Below, one piece after another: positions 17,235 to 25,767 of a stretch of 64,000 nt of DNA (positions within the stretch are counted from its first letter, which is position 1; every line of letters starts with the position of its first letter). Origin of the DNA: CAIQPV01 sp963719855 (GTDB taxonomy: Bacteria > Pseudomonadota > Gammaproteobacteria > Burkholderiales > Gallionellaceae); NCBI GenBank assembly GCA_963719855.1, contig CAVRDK010000004.1:310001-374000 (forward strand). The letters run 5' to 3'. A model generated the notes under the pieces. The model did no database searches. It was not told the origin of the DNA and saw only the letters and a list, made by a program, of their open reading frames with translations. The position numbers and the translations under genes were made by a program.

Positions 17235-17640
17235 CGCAGCTTCCTGAATCCGAATTTATTGGGAGGACGCAATTGCGTCCGCTATCCAGCGCCTTCTGTA
17301 CGACTTCTGCCAGCGGCTTACCGCTGTAACACACCGCGCGCAGCAGCATCGGCAAGTTTACTCCAGCCACCCCTTCCACACGCCCTGGCTGATACAGCCG
17401 CCGCGCAATATTGCTGGGGGTTGCGCCAAACAGGTCAGACATCAGCAAGACACCGTTGCCCGTATCCAGTTGCGCAATCAGCGTGCGTCCTTCGTCCTCC
17501 TTGCGCTGCGGGTTGTCGTCCGCCAGCACCGATAACACCTTGATGTTGGGCGGTACGCTGCCCAACACATGCCGCACACAGTCCACCAGGCTGTCGCCCA
17601 GGCCATTGTGCGTTACCAATAAAATTCCGATCACTTTCAA
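17206..17640 (-). CDS. PTS EIIA component, mannose family
   Basis: Stand-alone EIIA-Man domain of 144 residues: MKVIGILLVTHNGLGDSL carries the phosphorylated His (about residue 10), and LMSDLFGATPSNIARRL is the conserved core. It accepts phosphate from HPr. No IIB, IIC or IID partner is visible, as in many beta- and alphaproteobacteria where EIIA-Man, HPr and EI form a regulatory chain rather than a sugar importer. First gene of the cluster; a REP hairpin at 17696-17752 lies upstream. The C-terminal 20 residues are cysteine-containing and variable. Confidence 0.93.
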   Translation of the reverse strand: MKVIGILLVTHNGLGDSLVDCVRHVLGSVPPNIKVLSVLADDNPQRKEDEGRTLIAQLDTGNGVLLMSDLFGATPSNIARRLYQPGRVEGVAGVNLPMLLRAVCYSGKPLAEVVQKALDSGRNCVLPINSDSGSCDVTTGCTDN

Positions 17641-17695
17641 ATGACTCCTACGGGCATGGCAAATATGCCGCCCATGACGATGAAAATATGCGCCC

Positions 17696-17752
17696 TGTGG
17701 GAGCGGCTTTAACCGCGATAGCTCACATTCGCGGCTAAAGCCGCTCCCACAA
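17696..17752. repeat. REP hairpin (GTGGGAGCGGCTTTA...AGCCGCTCCCAC)
   Basis: Near-perfect inverted repeat, arms of about 23 bp (GTGGGAGCGGCTTTAACCGC and GCGGCTAAAGCCGCTCCCAC) around a short A/T-rich loop. A closely similar copy is at 24115-24172 and a collapsed one at 30656-30677. This type of repeat is widespread in proteobacteria. It may stabilise or terminate the gshA-apbE transcript from upstream. Confidence 0.85.
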
Positions 17753-17757
17753 CCACG

Positions 17758-17964
17758 TTAAATAATCCCAAAATATCGCGCTAATAGCCAGGCCGCCAAC
17801 AGCAAAACAATCCAGCCATAACGCAGAAAAGCGCGCAGCAATTTTGCGCGCGCCGCTTCCTCGCGCAAGTCCTCATCCACGATGCCACGAATTTCCTTGA
17901 GCGCGTGTATGCCTGCTGTGCGCCGCACGTTCTGATCTATGCGCTCTTGATCCGGCGTACTCAT
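17758..17964 (-). CDS. Small single-pass membrane protein of unknown function
   Basis: 68 residues: a charged, helical N-terminal part (IRGIVDEDLREEAARAKLLR) and one hydrophobic C-terminal segment (YGWIVLLLAAWLLARYFGII). The ATG overlaps the apbE stop codon by one base (TAATG), so it is translated with apbE. No family is recognised. A tail-anchored inner-membrane orientation with the charged part in the cytoplasm is likely. Position after apbE suggests, but does not show, a link to flavinylation of membrane proteins. Confidence 0.7.
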   Translation of the reverse strand: MSTPDQERIDQNVRRTAGIHALKEIRGIVDEDLREEAARAKLLRAFLRYGWIVLLLAAWLLARYFGII

Positions 17965-19019
17965 TACTCAACCTTCCTGACCGTGGCTTGATCCGTGAAT
18001 TCTAGCCGTTTCTGCATGGCAGCGGTAAGGTGTACCACTCCATCGCCATCGACCAGCAGCGCCTCGGCGATATTCATCTTCCGTGCGGCATCACGCCAGC
18101 CCGCGCTGCCGGCAATGAACAAGGGCTTGGAAGGGCCGTCTGACAATGTTCCGGCGCGTGGGCCATGCGTCAGAATAGTGACCGCTTGCACACCCTGCAT
18201 CGGTTTCCCGCTACGCGGATCGATCAGGTGGCAATAGCGCTTGCCGCCGAATTCGAAATAGCGCTGGTAATCACCCGAAGTGCCTATAGCCTCGCCGTCG
18301 CGCAACTCCAGCGTAGCAATCGGTCCCGGTTTGCGCGGATGCTGGATGCCGACGCGCCACGCACGATTACCGTGCTGTCCCATCGCCAGCACATTGCCGC
18401 CGATATTGATTAACGCGTTGTGGACGCCCTGCTGCCTCAGCAACTCCACCGCGCGATCCAGCGCATAGCCTTTGGCGTAGCCGCCTAGATCGAGCAACAC
18501 GACCTTATTGTGGCTGCTAATTAATTCCCCTTTGCCATCGGAGGCTGGGGAAAAAATCAGATCACTCATCTGCGGCTTCGCCGCGACCAGCGCCTCAAGC
18601 TGTTTTTCGTCCGGCAGCGCGGCTTTAAATTCGTCGGCGTGGAACCCCCACAATTTCACCAGCCCGCCGATGGCGGGATTGAACAGCCCATCGGATTGCA
18701 CGGAGAGTTGCGCCGCATCCTTCAGCATCGCGGCTATCTCAGGTGTTACCTCGCGGCTTTCGCCCTTGACGAAGGCGGCATTCAAGTCGCTTAACGCGGA
18801 AGGCTTCCATGCATGCAGCAAATCGTGCAGACGCTGGAATTCCTGCATCACCGAGGTCACTGCCTTCCGCGCCTTGGCATCCTCCTCGCCATACACGCTG
18901 ACTTCCACCAGCGTGCCAAACACATAGCCTTGCTCTTCGTAGGTTGGCAGTTCCTTTGTGCCGCAAGCGGCGAGCGACAAGGCTAAAGCAAGCACAAAAA
19001 TGCGGGAGAAAAGATTCAC
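17964..19019 (-). CDS. apbE: FAD:protein FMN transferase ApbE (lipoprotein)
   Basis: Periplasmic flavin transferase of 351 residues that attaches FMN to a threonine of target proteins such as NqrB/NqrC and RnfG. A lipoprotein signal peptide ends at LSLAACGTK. Family motifs: HAWKPSALSDLNA, GGYAKGYALDRAVELL, INIGGNVLAMG, GTSGDYQRYFEFGGKRYCHL and LSDGPSKPLFIAG, with the Asp of the last for Mg. The gene overlaps gshA by four bases upstream. No Nqr or Rnf genes are in the window, so its target lies elsewhere. Confidence 0.95.
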   Translation of the reverse strand: MNLFSRIFVLALALSLAACGTKELPTYEEQGYVFGTLVEVSVYGEEDAKARKAVTSVMQEFQRLHDLLHAWKPSALSDLNAAFVKGESREVTPEIAAMLKDAAQLSVQSDGLFNPAIGGLVKLWGFHADEFKAALPDEKQLEALVAAKPQMSDLIFSPASDGKGELISSHNKVVLLDLGGYAKGYALDRAVELLRQQGVHNALINIGGNVLAMGQHGNRAWRVGIQHPRKPGPIATLELRDGEAIGTSGDYQRYFEFGGKRYCHLIDPRSGKPMQGVQAVTILTHGPRAGTLSDGPSKPLFIAGSAGWRDAARKMNIAEALLVDGDGVVHLTAAMQKRLEFTDQATVRKVE

Positions 19020-20287
19020 GCCGTCATCTCTTCCAACTCCACCGCCGCCGCCAGCAGCGCCAGCCTCGCCACCACACCGTAAGCATAGAAACGGTTGGGC
19101 GTATCGTCCGGCGCGCAGTCTGGATTGGGCAGTGTGCAGCAGGTCTCAAACGCGAGCGGTTCGAAATGCATACCGGGTGCGTTGAGATTTTCGTCCACCC
19201 CGCGTCCGGTATGCACACGATAGAAGCCGCCGACCACGAAGTGATCCATCATGTACACCACCGGCTCGGCCACGGCATCGTTGATATGTTCAAAGGTATA
19301 CACACCCTCCTGCACCAGCACATCATGCACCTGCAAGCCGTCCTTCACCACCGCCATCTTGTTGCGTTGCTTGCGGTTGAGGTGCTGCACTTCGCTGGCA
19401 TCCTTCACCGTCATGACGCCCATGCCATACGTTCCCGCATCGGCCTTGACGATGACGAAGGGTTCTTCCTTCACACCATAGTTGGCATACTTCACGCGTA
19501 TCTTTTGCAGGATCGCGTCCACCTGTGCGGCGAGGCATTCTTCGCCGGTCCGGTTCTGAAAATCAACTTTGCCGCAAGTAGCGAAGTAGGGATTGATTAG
19601 CCAGGGGTCAATGTTGAGCAGCGCGGCGAATTCGTCGGCGATGCGGTCGTAGGCGGCGAAGTGATGCGATTTACTCCGCGTAGTCCAGCCCGCAATCAGC
19701 GGCGGTAGCACGGACTGTTCCAGATTTTGCAGGATGTCCGGCACCCCGGCGGATAGGTCGTTGTTGAGCAGTACCACACAGGGATCGAAATCATCAAGGG
19801 TGAGGCGGCGACCCCTGCGCTGCATCGGCTCCAGCGTGAGCGACCCGCCATTGGGCAGTTGTAATTGAGTAGGCTCGGTAATCTCCGGTAGCAGGCTGCC
19901 AACGCGCACGCGCATCCCGGCTTGTTTGAGGATGGTTACCAACTGTGCCACGTTTTGCAGGTAGAACTGGTTGCGCGTGTGGTTTTCCGGAACCAGCAAC
20001 ACCCCGCGCGCTTCCGGGCAGATTTTTTCGATGGCGCTCTGCGCGGCCTGCACGCACAGCGGCAGGAAGGCCGGGTTGAGATTATTGAAACCGCCGGGAA
20101 ACAGATTTGTATCCACCGGAGCAAGTTTGAAACCGGCATTACGCAAATCCACCGAGGTATAAAACGGAATGGTGTGCTCCTGCCATTGCGTGCGGAACCA
20201 GTGCTCGATAATGGGCTGTGCTTTGAGGATGCGGTGCTCAAGGTCGAGCAGTGGGCCGTTCAATGCGGTAGCGAGGTGGGGAACCAT
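19016..20287 (-). CDS. gshA: Glutamate-cysteine ligase, A. ferrooxidans type
   Basis: First enzyme of glutathione synthesis, joining glutamate and cysteine with ATP. The protein belongs to the distinct gshA family first noted in Acidithiobacillus ferrooxidans (TIGR02049), common in betaproteobacteria: PFYTSVDLRNAGFKLAPVDT, NLFPGGFNNL, LLNNDLSAGVPDIL and IVKADAGTYGMGVMTV. The start is placed at the ATG at 20287 (MVPHLATALNG), preceded by AAGG. The frame is open to a TTG at 20353, but that extension has no ribosome-binding site and overlaps the divergent ABC-F gene's upstream region. It overlaps apbE downstream. Confidence 0.94.
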   Translation of the reverse strand: MVPHLATALNGPLLDLEHRILKAQPIIEHWFRTQWQEHTIPFYTSVDLRNAGFKLAPVDTNLFPGGFNNLNPAFLPLCVQAAQSAIEKICPEARGVLLVPENHTRNQFYLQNVAQLVTILKQAGMRVRVGSLLPEITEPTQLQLPNGGSLTLEPMQRRGRRLTLDDFDPCVVLLNNDLSAGVPDILQNLEQSVLPPLIAGWTTRSKSHHFAAYDRIADEFAALLNIDPWLINPYFATCGKVDFQNRTGEECLAAQVDAILQKIRVKYANYGVKEEPFVIVKADAGTYGMGVMTVKDASEVQHLNRKQRNKMAVVKDGLQVHDVLVQEGVYTFEHINDAVAEPVVYMMDHFVVGGFYRVHTGRGVDENLNAPGMHFEPLAFETCCTLPNPDCAPDDTPNRFYAYGVVARLALLAAAVELEEMTA

Positions 20288-20449
20288 AATGCCTTGCGAA
20301 TAAGTTAACTCGATGCATTCTAGCTGAAAAACACGGGTTAAATCCGATTGCAATCCATTCTATGGTTTCCGCCTTGCACGGGTTCAAGTGGTAGAATGCG
20401 CGCCTTTAATTTTTCCGGGCATCGCCAAACCGTATTTAAGGGGTTGGCA

Positions 20450-22066
20450 ATGTTCGCTAGTCATACCATGTTAGCTACCGCAAATATCACTATGCAGTTC
20501 GGCGCCAAGCCGCTATTCGAAAACGTCTCCGTGAAATTCGGCGACGGCAACCGTTATGGCCTTATCGGCGCGAATGGTTGCGGCAAGTCCACGTTCATGA
20601 AAATCCTCGGCGGTGACCTGGAGCAGTCTTCCGGCAATGTCATGCTGGACAAAGGCGAGCGGCTCGGCAAGTTGCGCCAGGATCAATTCGCGTATGAAGA
20701 TACGCGCGTGCTCGACGTGGTAATGATGGGGCACACCGAGATGTGGGAGGTGATGGCGGAGCGCGATGCGATTTATGCCAACCCGGATGCCTCGGAAGAA
20801 GACTACATGCACGCCGCCAATCTGGAGGCGAAGTTCGCCGAATTTGACGGCTACACGGCGGAGGCACGCGCCGGTGAACTGTTAAACGGCTTGGGGATCG
20901 CGCAGGAGTTGCAAAATGGCCCGATGCGAGAAGTTGCGCCTGGTTTCAAGCTGCGCGTGCTGCTGGCACAGGCGTTGTTTTCCGACCCGGAAATTCTGTT
21001 GCTGGACGAGCCAACCAACAACCTCGACATCAATTCCATCCGCTGGCTGGAAGACATACTCAACGCGCGCACCAGCACCATGGTCATCATTTCGCATGAC
21101 CGCCACTTCCTCAACAGCGTGTGCACCCACATGGCCGATCTGGATTATGGCAGGATCATGGTTTACCCCGGCAACTACAACGATTACATGCTGGCCTCGA
21201 CCCAGGCGCGTGAGCAGCAATCGTCGGACAACGCAAAAGCCAAGGAGAAAGTCGCCGAGCTAAAGGCTTTCGTGGCGCGCTTCTCGGCCAATGCGTCCAA
21301 GGCCAAGCAAGCCACTTCGCGCGCGCGGCAGATCGACAAGATCAAGATCGAAGACATCAAACCCTCCAGCCGCCAGTACCCTTTCATCCGCTTCGAATAC
21401 GATGAGCGCGAGAAACTGCATCGCGTCGCGGTGGAAGTGCAACATATGAGCAAAGGTTTCGACCGCGTGCTTTATTCCAATGTGAATTTCCGCATCGATG
21501 CGGGTGAAAGAGTCGCCATCATCGGGCCGAACGGCATCGGCAAAACCACGCTGCTGCGCTGTCTGGCAGGCGACCTCACCCCGGACACCGGTACCATCAA
21601 GTGGGCGGACAAGGCCAAGCTTGGCTATTACGCGCAGGATCACGCTGCCGATTTTGCCGAAGATATCGCCATGATGGACTGGATGACCGACTGGCGCGGC
21701 CCGAGCGACGATGACCAGGTGGTGCGCGGCACGCTGGGCCGTTTGCTATTCTCCGGCGACGATGTGAAGAAAAAGGTAAAGGTGCTGTCCGGCGGCGAGA
21801 AGGGGCGCATGCTGTTCGGCAAATTGATGTTGCAAAAGCCCAACGTGCTGCTGATGGACGAACCAACCAACCACATGGACATGGAAGCCATCGAGTCGCT
21901 CAACACCGCGCTCGACCTATACAAAGGCACGCTGATATTCGTCAGCCATGACCGCGAATTTGTTTCATCGCTGGCCACGCGCATTATCGAAATCACAGCC
22001 AAGGGTGTGTCCGATTACCACGGCACGTATGAGGAATATCTGCGTAGTCAGGGCACGGTGGTTTAA
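20450..22066 (+). CDS. ybiT: ABC-F family ATPase (YbiT-like)
   Basis: Soluble ABC-F protein with two ATPase domains, 538 residues from the chosen start. Walker A motifs GANGCGKSTFMKIL and GPNGIGKTTLLRCL, signature/Walker B pairs LLLDEPTNNLDI and LSGGEKGRMLFGK...LLMDEPTNHMDM. The linker FSANASKAKQATSRARQIDKI is characteristic. Overall it reads closest to E. coli YbiT. ABC-F proteins act on the ribosome rather than in transport. Start at 20450 (MFASHTMLATAN) because AAGGGG lies eight bases upstream; ATG 20468 is the alternative matching the E. coli N-terminus. Confidence 0.93.
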   Translation: MFASHTMLATANITMQFGAKPLFENVSVKFGDGNRYGLIGANGCGKSTFMKILGGDLEQSSGNVMLDKGERLGKLRQDQFAYEDTRVLDVVMMGHTEMWEVMAERDAIYANPDASEEDYMHAANLEAKFAEFDGYTAEARAGELLNGLGIAQELQNGPMREVAPGFKLRVLLAQALFSDPEILLLDEPTNNLDINSIRWLEDILNARTSTMVIISHDRHFLNSVCTHMADLDYGRIMVYPGNYNDYMLASTQAREQQSSDNAKAKEKVAELKAFVARFSANASKAKQATSRARQIDKIKIEDIKPSSRQYPFIRFEYDEREKLHRVAVEVQHMSKGFDRVLYSNVNFRIDAGERVAIIGPNGIGKTTLLRCLAGDLTPDTGTIKWADKAKLGYYAQDHAADFAEDIAMMDWMTDWRGPSDDDQVVRGTLGRLLFSGDDVKKKVKVLSGGEKGRMLFGKLMLQKPNVLLMDEPTNHMDMEAIESLNTALDLYKGTLIFVSHDREFVSSLATRIIEITAKGVSDYHGTYEEYLRSQGTVV

Positions 22067-22071
22067 CCCCA

Positions 22072-22160
22072 ATGCTGTTCACTTAACCGTTCGTGGTGAG
22101 CTTGTCGAACCACTAGCTATGCAACCAGAGCCCTTCGACAAGCTCAGGACGAGCGGTCTA
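22072..22160. repeat. Inverted repeat of the GTGAGCTTGTCGAAC type
   Basis: Arms GTTCGTGGTGAGCTTGTCGA and CTTCGACAAGCTCAGGACGA face each other around a loop of about 20 bp, giving a hairpin upstream of murI. The preceding AATGCTGTTCACTTAACC recurs in reverse at about 272-298. A single arm is at 4689-4712. This is a dispersed repeat known from many genomes. Confidence 0.8.
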
Positions 22161-22186
22161 ATAGAGAATCAGGGAATGACGGGAGT

Positions 22187-22999
22187 ATGGGAGTGGCAAT
22201 TTTTTCTGGAGCCATCGGCGTATTCGATTCCGGGGTCGGTGGCCTCTCGGTACTGCGCCACATTCGCCATGCGCTACCGAATGAGCGCCTGATCTATGTC
22301 GCCGATTCCGGTCATGTGCCCTACGGCGACAAGTCCACGTCTTTCATCGAACAACGTTCGCTTGCCCTCACCCGCTTTTTGATCGAGCAAGGTGCCGACG
22401 CCATCGTCATCGCCTGCAATACCGCGACGGCAGCAGCAGCAGCCACGTTGCGCAGTCGCTTCAATATGCCCATCATAGCGATGGAACCCGCCGTCAAACC
22501 CGCTGTCGCTGCCACCAGGAGCGGTGTAATCGGCGTGCTGGCGACGGTAGGCACACTGGAAAGCGCGCGCTTTGCCGCACTTTTGGAACGCTACGCCGGA
22601 GAGGTAGAAATCGTCACCCAAGGCTGCCCCGGACTGGTCGAACAAGTTGAGCAGGGTAATCTTACCAGCGCGCAAGCGCGCGAATTGATAGCACGCTACA
22701 CCGCGCCACTGCTGGCACGTGCGGCGGACACACTGATCCTCGGTTGCACGCATTACCCCTTCCTTGCTCCGCTTATTATCGAAGTAATTGGGCCGGACAT
22801 CGTGCTGGTGGATACCGGAGCAGCAGTGGCGCGGCAACTGCACCACCGTATCCAGATCGAACTACCTGCACGCGCATCCGGCACAGATGGGGACGCACAG
22901 TTCTGGAGCAGTGGCGATGCCGCGCAAGCTTCACGCATTATTTCGATGTTGTGGGATGAGGATGTTATTGCACGGCAGTTGCCATACGAATACCTGTAG
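22187..22999 (+). CDS. murI: Glutamate racemase
   Basis: Makes D-glutamate for peptidoglycan. 270 residues with the two catalytic cysteines in VIACNTATAAA (about residue 76) and LILGCTHYPFLAP (about 185), and the opening motif GVFDSGVGGLSVLRHI with the conserved Asp/Ser. VPYGDKS is also typical. ATG at 22187 follows GGGAG closely. It stands alone between two repeats, with the family 1 element B starting 11 bp after its stop. Confidence 0.96.
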   Translation: MGVAIFSGAIGVFDSGVGGLSVLRHIRHALPNERLIYVADSGHVPYGDKSTSFIEQRSLALTRFLIEQGADAIVIACNTATAAAAATLRSRFNMPIIAMEPAVKPAVAATRSGVIGVLATVGTLESARFAALLERYAGEVEIVTQGCPGLVEQVEQGNLTSAQARELIARYTAPLLARAADTLILGCTHYPFLAPLIIEVIGPDIVLVDTGAAVARQLHHRIQIELPARASGTDGDAQFWSSGDAAQASRIISMLWDEDVIARQLPYEYL

Positions 23000-23009
23000 C
23001 AAAGCTTTA

Positions 23010-23188
23010 GGGCGCCTCTAAAAATTCAAGTTTATAAGCCAGACAAGGCGCGAGTAAAAAATTGCGACGACACATATATCTGATATGTTAGAAGTAATTT
23101 TTATGAGCAACGCAGTATGGCGACGAAGTGGGGTAAGCAGGCAAGCCGCGTAGCGGATGCTCGCAAAATTGGATTTTTAGAGGCTCCC
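23010..23188. mobile_element. MITE-like repeat, family 1, copy B
   Basis: 179 bp with terminal inverted repeats GGGCGCCTCTAAAAATTCAA and TTGGATTTTTAGAGGCTCCC. The interior contains AAGGCGCGAGTAAAAAATTG, GACACATATATCTGATATGT and GTAATTTTTATGAGCAACGC, shared with copy C, plus about 40 extra bases (23128-23168) near the right end. TTTA is found immediately outside both ends, which would fit a 4-bp target duplication. No coding capacity. Confidence 0.8.
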
Positions 23189-23231
23189 TTTATCCGTTAG
23201 AATCCGTGCAACACATTTTAGGACGCACAGC

Positions 23232-24098
23232 ATGACCACCCGCCGCTATACCCTTACCATTTCCTGCCCGGATCGCTCAGGTATCATCGCCGCCGTGAGC
23301 GGCTTCATCGCTCAGCACAAGGGCTGGATCGTGGAGGCGAGTTATCACACCGATCTGGAGACGCAGCGATTTTTCATGCGCCAGGAAATCCTCGCCGACT
23401 CGTTGCCGTTCGATTTGGCCGAATTTCACGCGCAATTTTCCGGGTTGGCGGATGAGTACAACATGGATTGGCGCATCAGCGATTCGGCGCGGAAGAAGCG
23501 AATTGTCATTCTGGTAAGCAAGCAGGATCATTGCCTGAACGATCTGCTGCACCGTTGGCGTAGCGGCGAGTTGCAGGTGGATATTCCCTGCGTAATTTCC
23601 AACCATGAAGATTTGCGCGGCTTCGTCGAGTGGCACGGCATCCCGTTCCACTACGTTGCCATGCCAAATAATAATGACCAAGCCAAGGTGGCCGCATTCG
23701 AAGAAATTGCGCGCCTGTTCGAACAGCTTCAAGGCGACACGCTGGTGCTGGCGCGTTTCATGCAGATCATGCCGCCGACCCTATGCGAGCGTTACCTGGG
23801 GCGCATCATCAACATTCACCACAGTTTCTTGCCCTCATTCGTCGGGGCGAAGCCCTATCACCAAGCCTATCAACGCGGCGTGAAGCTGATCGGCGCGACC
23901 TGCCATTACGTTACCGAAAATCTGGATGCAGGACCAATCATCGAACAGGACACGGTGCGCATAGACCATGGCGACAGTGTGGACGACATGGTGCGCTACG
24001 GGCGCGACATCGAGAAAAATGTGCTGGCGCGCGGCCTGCGCTACCACGTGGAAGATCGTGTGCTGGTGTGCGGTAACAAGACGATAGTGTTCAGGTAA
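23232..24098 (+). CDS. purU: Formyltetrahydrofolate deformylase
   Basis: Hydrolyses 10-formyl-THF to THF and formate, balancing one-carbon units and supplying formate for PurT. 288 residues: an N-terminal ACT domain (YTLTISCPDRSGIIAAVSGF) and a formyltransferase domain with the catalytic region NIHHSFLPSFVGAKPYHQAY and THYVTENLDAGPIIEQD-like CHYVTENLDAGPIIEQD. The gene follows the family 1 element B by 43 bp and is followed by a REP hairpin. Monocistronic by context. Confidence 0.97.
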   Translation: MTTRRYTLTISCPDRSGIIAAVSGFIAQHKGWIVEASYHTDLETQRFFMRQEILADSLPFDLAEFHAQFSGLADEYNMDWRISDSARKKRIVILVSKQDHCLNDLLHRWRSGELQVDIPCVISNHEDLRGFVEWHGIPFHYVAMPNNNDQAKVAAFEEIARLFEQLQGDTLVLARFMQIMPPTLCERYLGRIINIHHSFLPSFVGAKPYHQAYQRGVKLIGATCHYVTENLDAGPIIEQDTVRIDHGDSVDDMVRYGRDIEKNVLARGLRYHVEDRVLVCGNKTIVFR

Positions 24099-24114
24099 TC
24101 AGGTTATGTACTTG

Positions 24115-24172
24115 GTGGGAGCGGCTTTAGCCGCGATTTATCATGGTTTCGCGGCTGAAGCCGCTCCCACAA
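24115..24172. repeat. REP hairpin, second copy (GTGGGAGCGGCTTTAGCCGC)
   Basis: Arms GTGGGAGCGGCTTTAGCCGC and GCGGCTGAAGCCGCTCCCAC with a loop of about 12 bp. Nearly identical to 17696-17752. It sits between the convergent purU and RNA helicase genes and could protect or end both transcripts. Confidence 0.85.
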
Positions 24173-24193
24173 TTATTCTGTTAATAGGTGGAA

Positions 24194-25573
24194 TTAAGAT
24201 TTAACCTGCGGCCTGCTCAGCAATGCGGCGATTTGCTTTTTTGGTTTGTCTTCGCGGACGGAAGTTAGTTCTTCGACTTTAGTGGTGACCGGGGAAGGTT
24301 CGTAAGGTCTCATGAACCAGTCTTCTTCCGGTGTGGTTTTTTTGCCGTGGGTTGGCGCGGAATATCGGGCAGCCCTGTGGCTGGAAGATGCGTGCGCAAT
24401 CGGCGCAATGATTGCCCGCTCGCGCGGGAATTCACGTTTGAGCAACTTCTCGATGTCCTTGAGCAGCCGTTCTTCTTTACCATCCACCAGTGACAGAGCT
24501 TCGCCGCTGGCGCCTGCGCGACCGGTGCGTCCGATGCGATGCACGTAGTCTTCGGCGTTGGGCGGCAGTTCATAATTGACCACTAGCGGTAACTGGTCGA
24601 TGTCCAGTCCGCGCGCAGCAACGTCGGTCGCTACCAGTGCAGTAATTTTGCCTTCCTTAAAGGCCTCCAGCGCCTTCATGCGCTCCTGCTGGGTCTTGTC
24701 GCCGTGGATGGCATCAGAGGGGATGCCATCCCGCTCCAGCATTTTTGCGACACGCGCGGCGGTTAGTTTAGTGCGGGTAAACACCAGCACCTGTTTGACG
24801 CCGCGCGAACGGATCTGGTCGGCCAACACATTGAATTTATTGTCCTGATCCACCAGAAGAACCGATTGCTTGACGTTTTCCGCCGCCGTGTTGCGGCGTT
24901 CCGCCTCAACTGTAACGGGATTGACGAGAAAATCCTGCGCAAGCCTCTTGATGTCGTCGGAGAATGTGGCTGAGAACAACAACGTCTGGCGCTGTTTGGG
25001 CAGCAGCATGAGGATGCGTTTAAGATCAGGCATAAAACCCATATCCAGCATACGATCCGCCTCATCCAGAATCAGCACTTGCACCTGGTTAAGCATCAGA
25101 TTTTTGCTTTCCACGTGATCCAGCAAGCGTCCAGGGGTCGCTACCAGAATTTCCACGCCTTTCATCAGATCGGTTTTTTGTGTCCTGATGTCGACGCCGC
25201 CGAACACCACGGTAGAGCGCAACAACACATGCTTGGAATAAGTCTTTACGCTTTCCTCGACCTGTATCGCCAGCTCCCGCGTCGGCGCCAGAATCAGCGC
25301 GCGTATCGGGTGGCGCGCCGGCGAGACACTGGAACTGGCGTGTTGCAGCAGGCGCTGCAACAGCGGCAGAGTGAACGCTGCCGTCTTGCCGGTGCCGGTC
25401 TGCGCCATCGCCATCAAGTCGCGGCCTGCCAGAACGTGAGGAATGGCCTGAACCTGAATGGGTGTAGGTTCGGTGTAACCCTCATCTTCGACGGCGCGCA
25501 AAATCTGCGGGTCGAGGTTGAGGGATGAGAATGTGAGTTTATCTGCTACGGGTTGTTCCATAAGTTCCGGCAT
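24194..25573 (-). CDS. rhlE: DEAD-box ATP-dependent RNA helicase, RhlE-like
   Basis: RNA helicase of 459 residues. Q-motif FSSLNLDPQILRAVEDEGY...PTPIQ, motif I AQTGTGKTAAF, DEAD box LILDEADRMLDMGF, motif III FSATFS and motif VI HRIGRTGRAG are all intact. The C-terminal 90 residues are basic and low-complexity, as expected for an RNA-binding tail. Acts in RNA remodelling, such as ribosome assembly or mRNA decay. The start may be at 25573 or at the ATG at 25561 (MEQPVADK), which has a GGAA before it. Confidence 0.93.
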   Translation of the reverse strand: MPELMEQPVADKLTFSSLNLDPQILRAVEDEGYTEPTPIQVQAIPHVLAGRDLMAMAQTGTGKTAAFTLPLLQRLLQHASSSVSPARHPIRALILAPTRELAIQVEESVKTYSKHVLLRSTVVFGGVDIRTQKTDLMKGVEILVATPGRLLDHVESKNLMLNQVQVLILDEADRMLDMGFMPDLKRILMLLPKQRQTLLFSATFSDDIKRLAQDFLVNPVTVEAERRNTAAENVKQSVLLVDQDNKFNVLADQIRSRGVKQVLVFTRTKLTAARVAKMLERDGIPSDAIHGDKTQQERMKALEAFKEGKITALVATDVAARGLDIDQLPLVVNYELPPNAEDYVHRIGRTGRAGASGEALSLVDGKEERLLKDIEKLLKREFPRERAIIAPIAHASSSHRAARYSAPTHGKKTTPEEDWFMRPYEPSPVTTKVEELTSVREDKPKKQIAALLSRPQVKS

Positions 25574-25621
25574 TATACTGGAGTGTTGCGATTCTTGGCC
25601 GGTTTTGCATCTATATGATTG

Positions 25622-25687
25622 CAGGATGGGTGTAACCCATCGCCAATTACAAAGGCAGAGTAAACGACGGGTTACACCCAGCTACAA
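25622..25687. repeat. REP-like repeat, GGATGGGTGTAACCC type
   Basis: GGATGGGTGTAACCCATC and ACGGGTTACACCCAGCTAC form nested inverted repeats between the helicase promoter region and the amtB terminator. Related to the repeat at 1990-2024. Confidence 0.65.
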
Positions 25688-25703
25688 CTGCTCATCGGCA
25701 CGA

Positions 25704-25730
25704 TAAAAAAAGGGCACCTTGCGGTGCCCT
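25704..25730 (-). terminator. Rho-independent terminator of the torF-glnK-amtB operon
   Basis: On the minus strand AAGGGCACC GCAA GGTGCCCTT is followed by TTTTTTT. The stem is strong with a tetraloop and it lies about 40 bp past the amtB stop. Confidence 0.9.
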
Positions 25731-25767
25731 TGAACTGAAGTTGAAAGAACTTCAGGGAGTAGTAATT

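Noticed and set aside
20288..20353. N-terminal extension of gshA to a TTG at 20353
   Set aside because: No ribosome-binding site, not family-like, and overlaps the upstream region of the divergent ABC-F gene.
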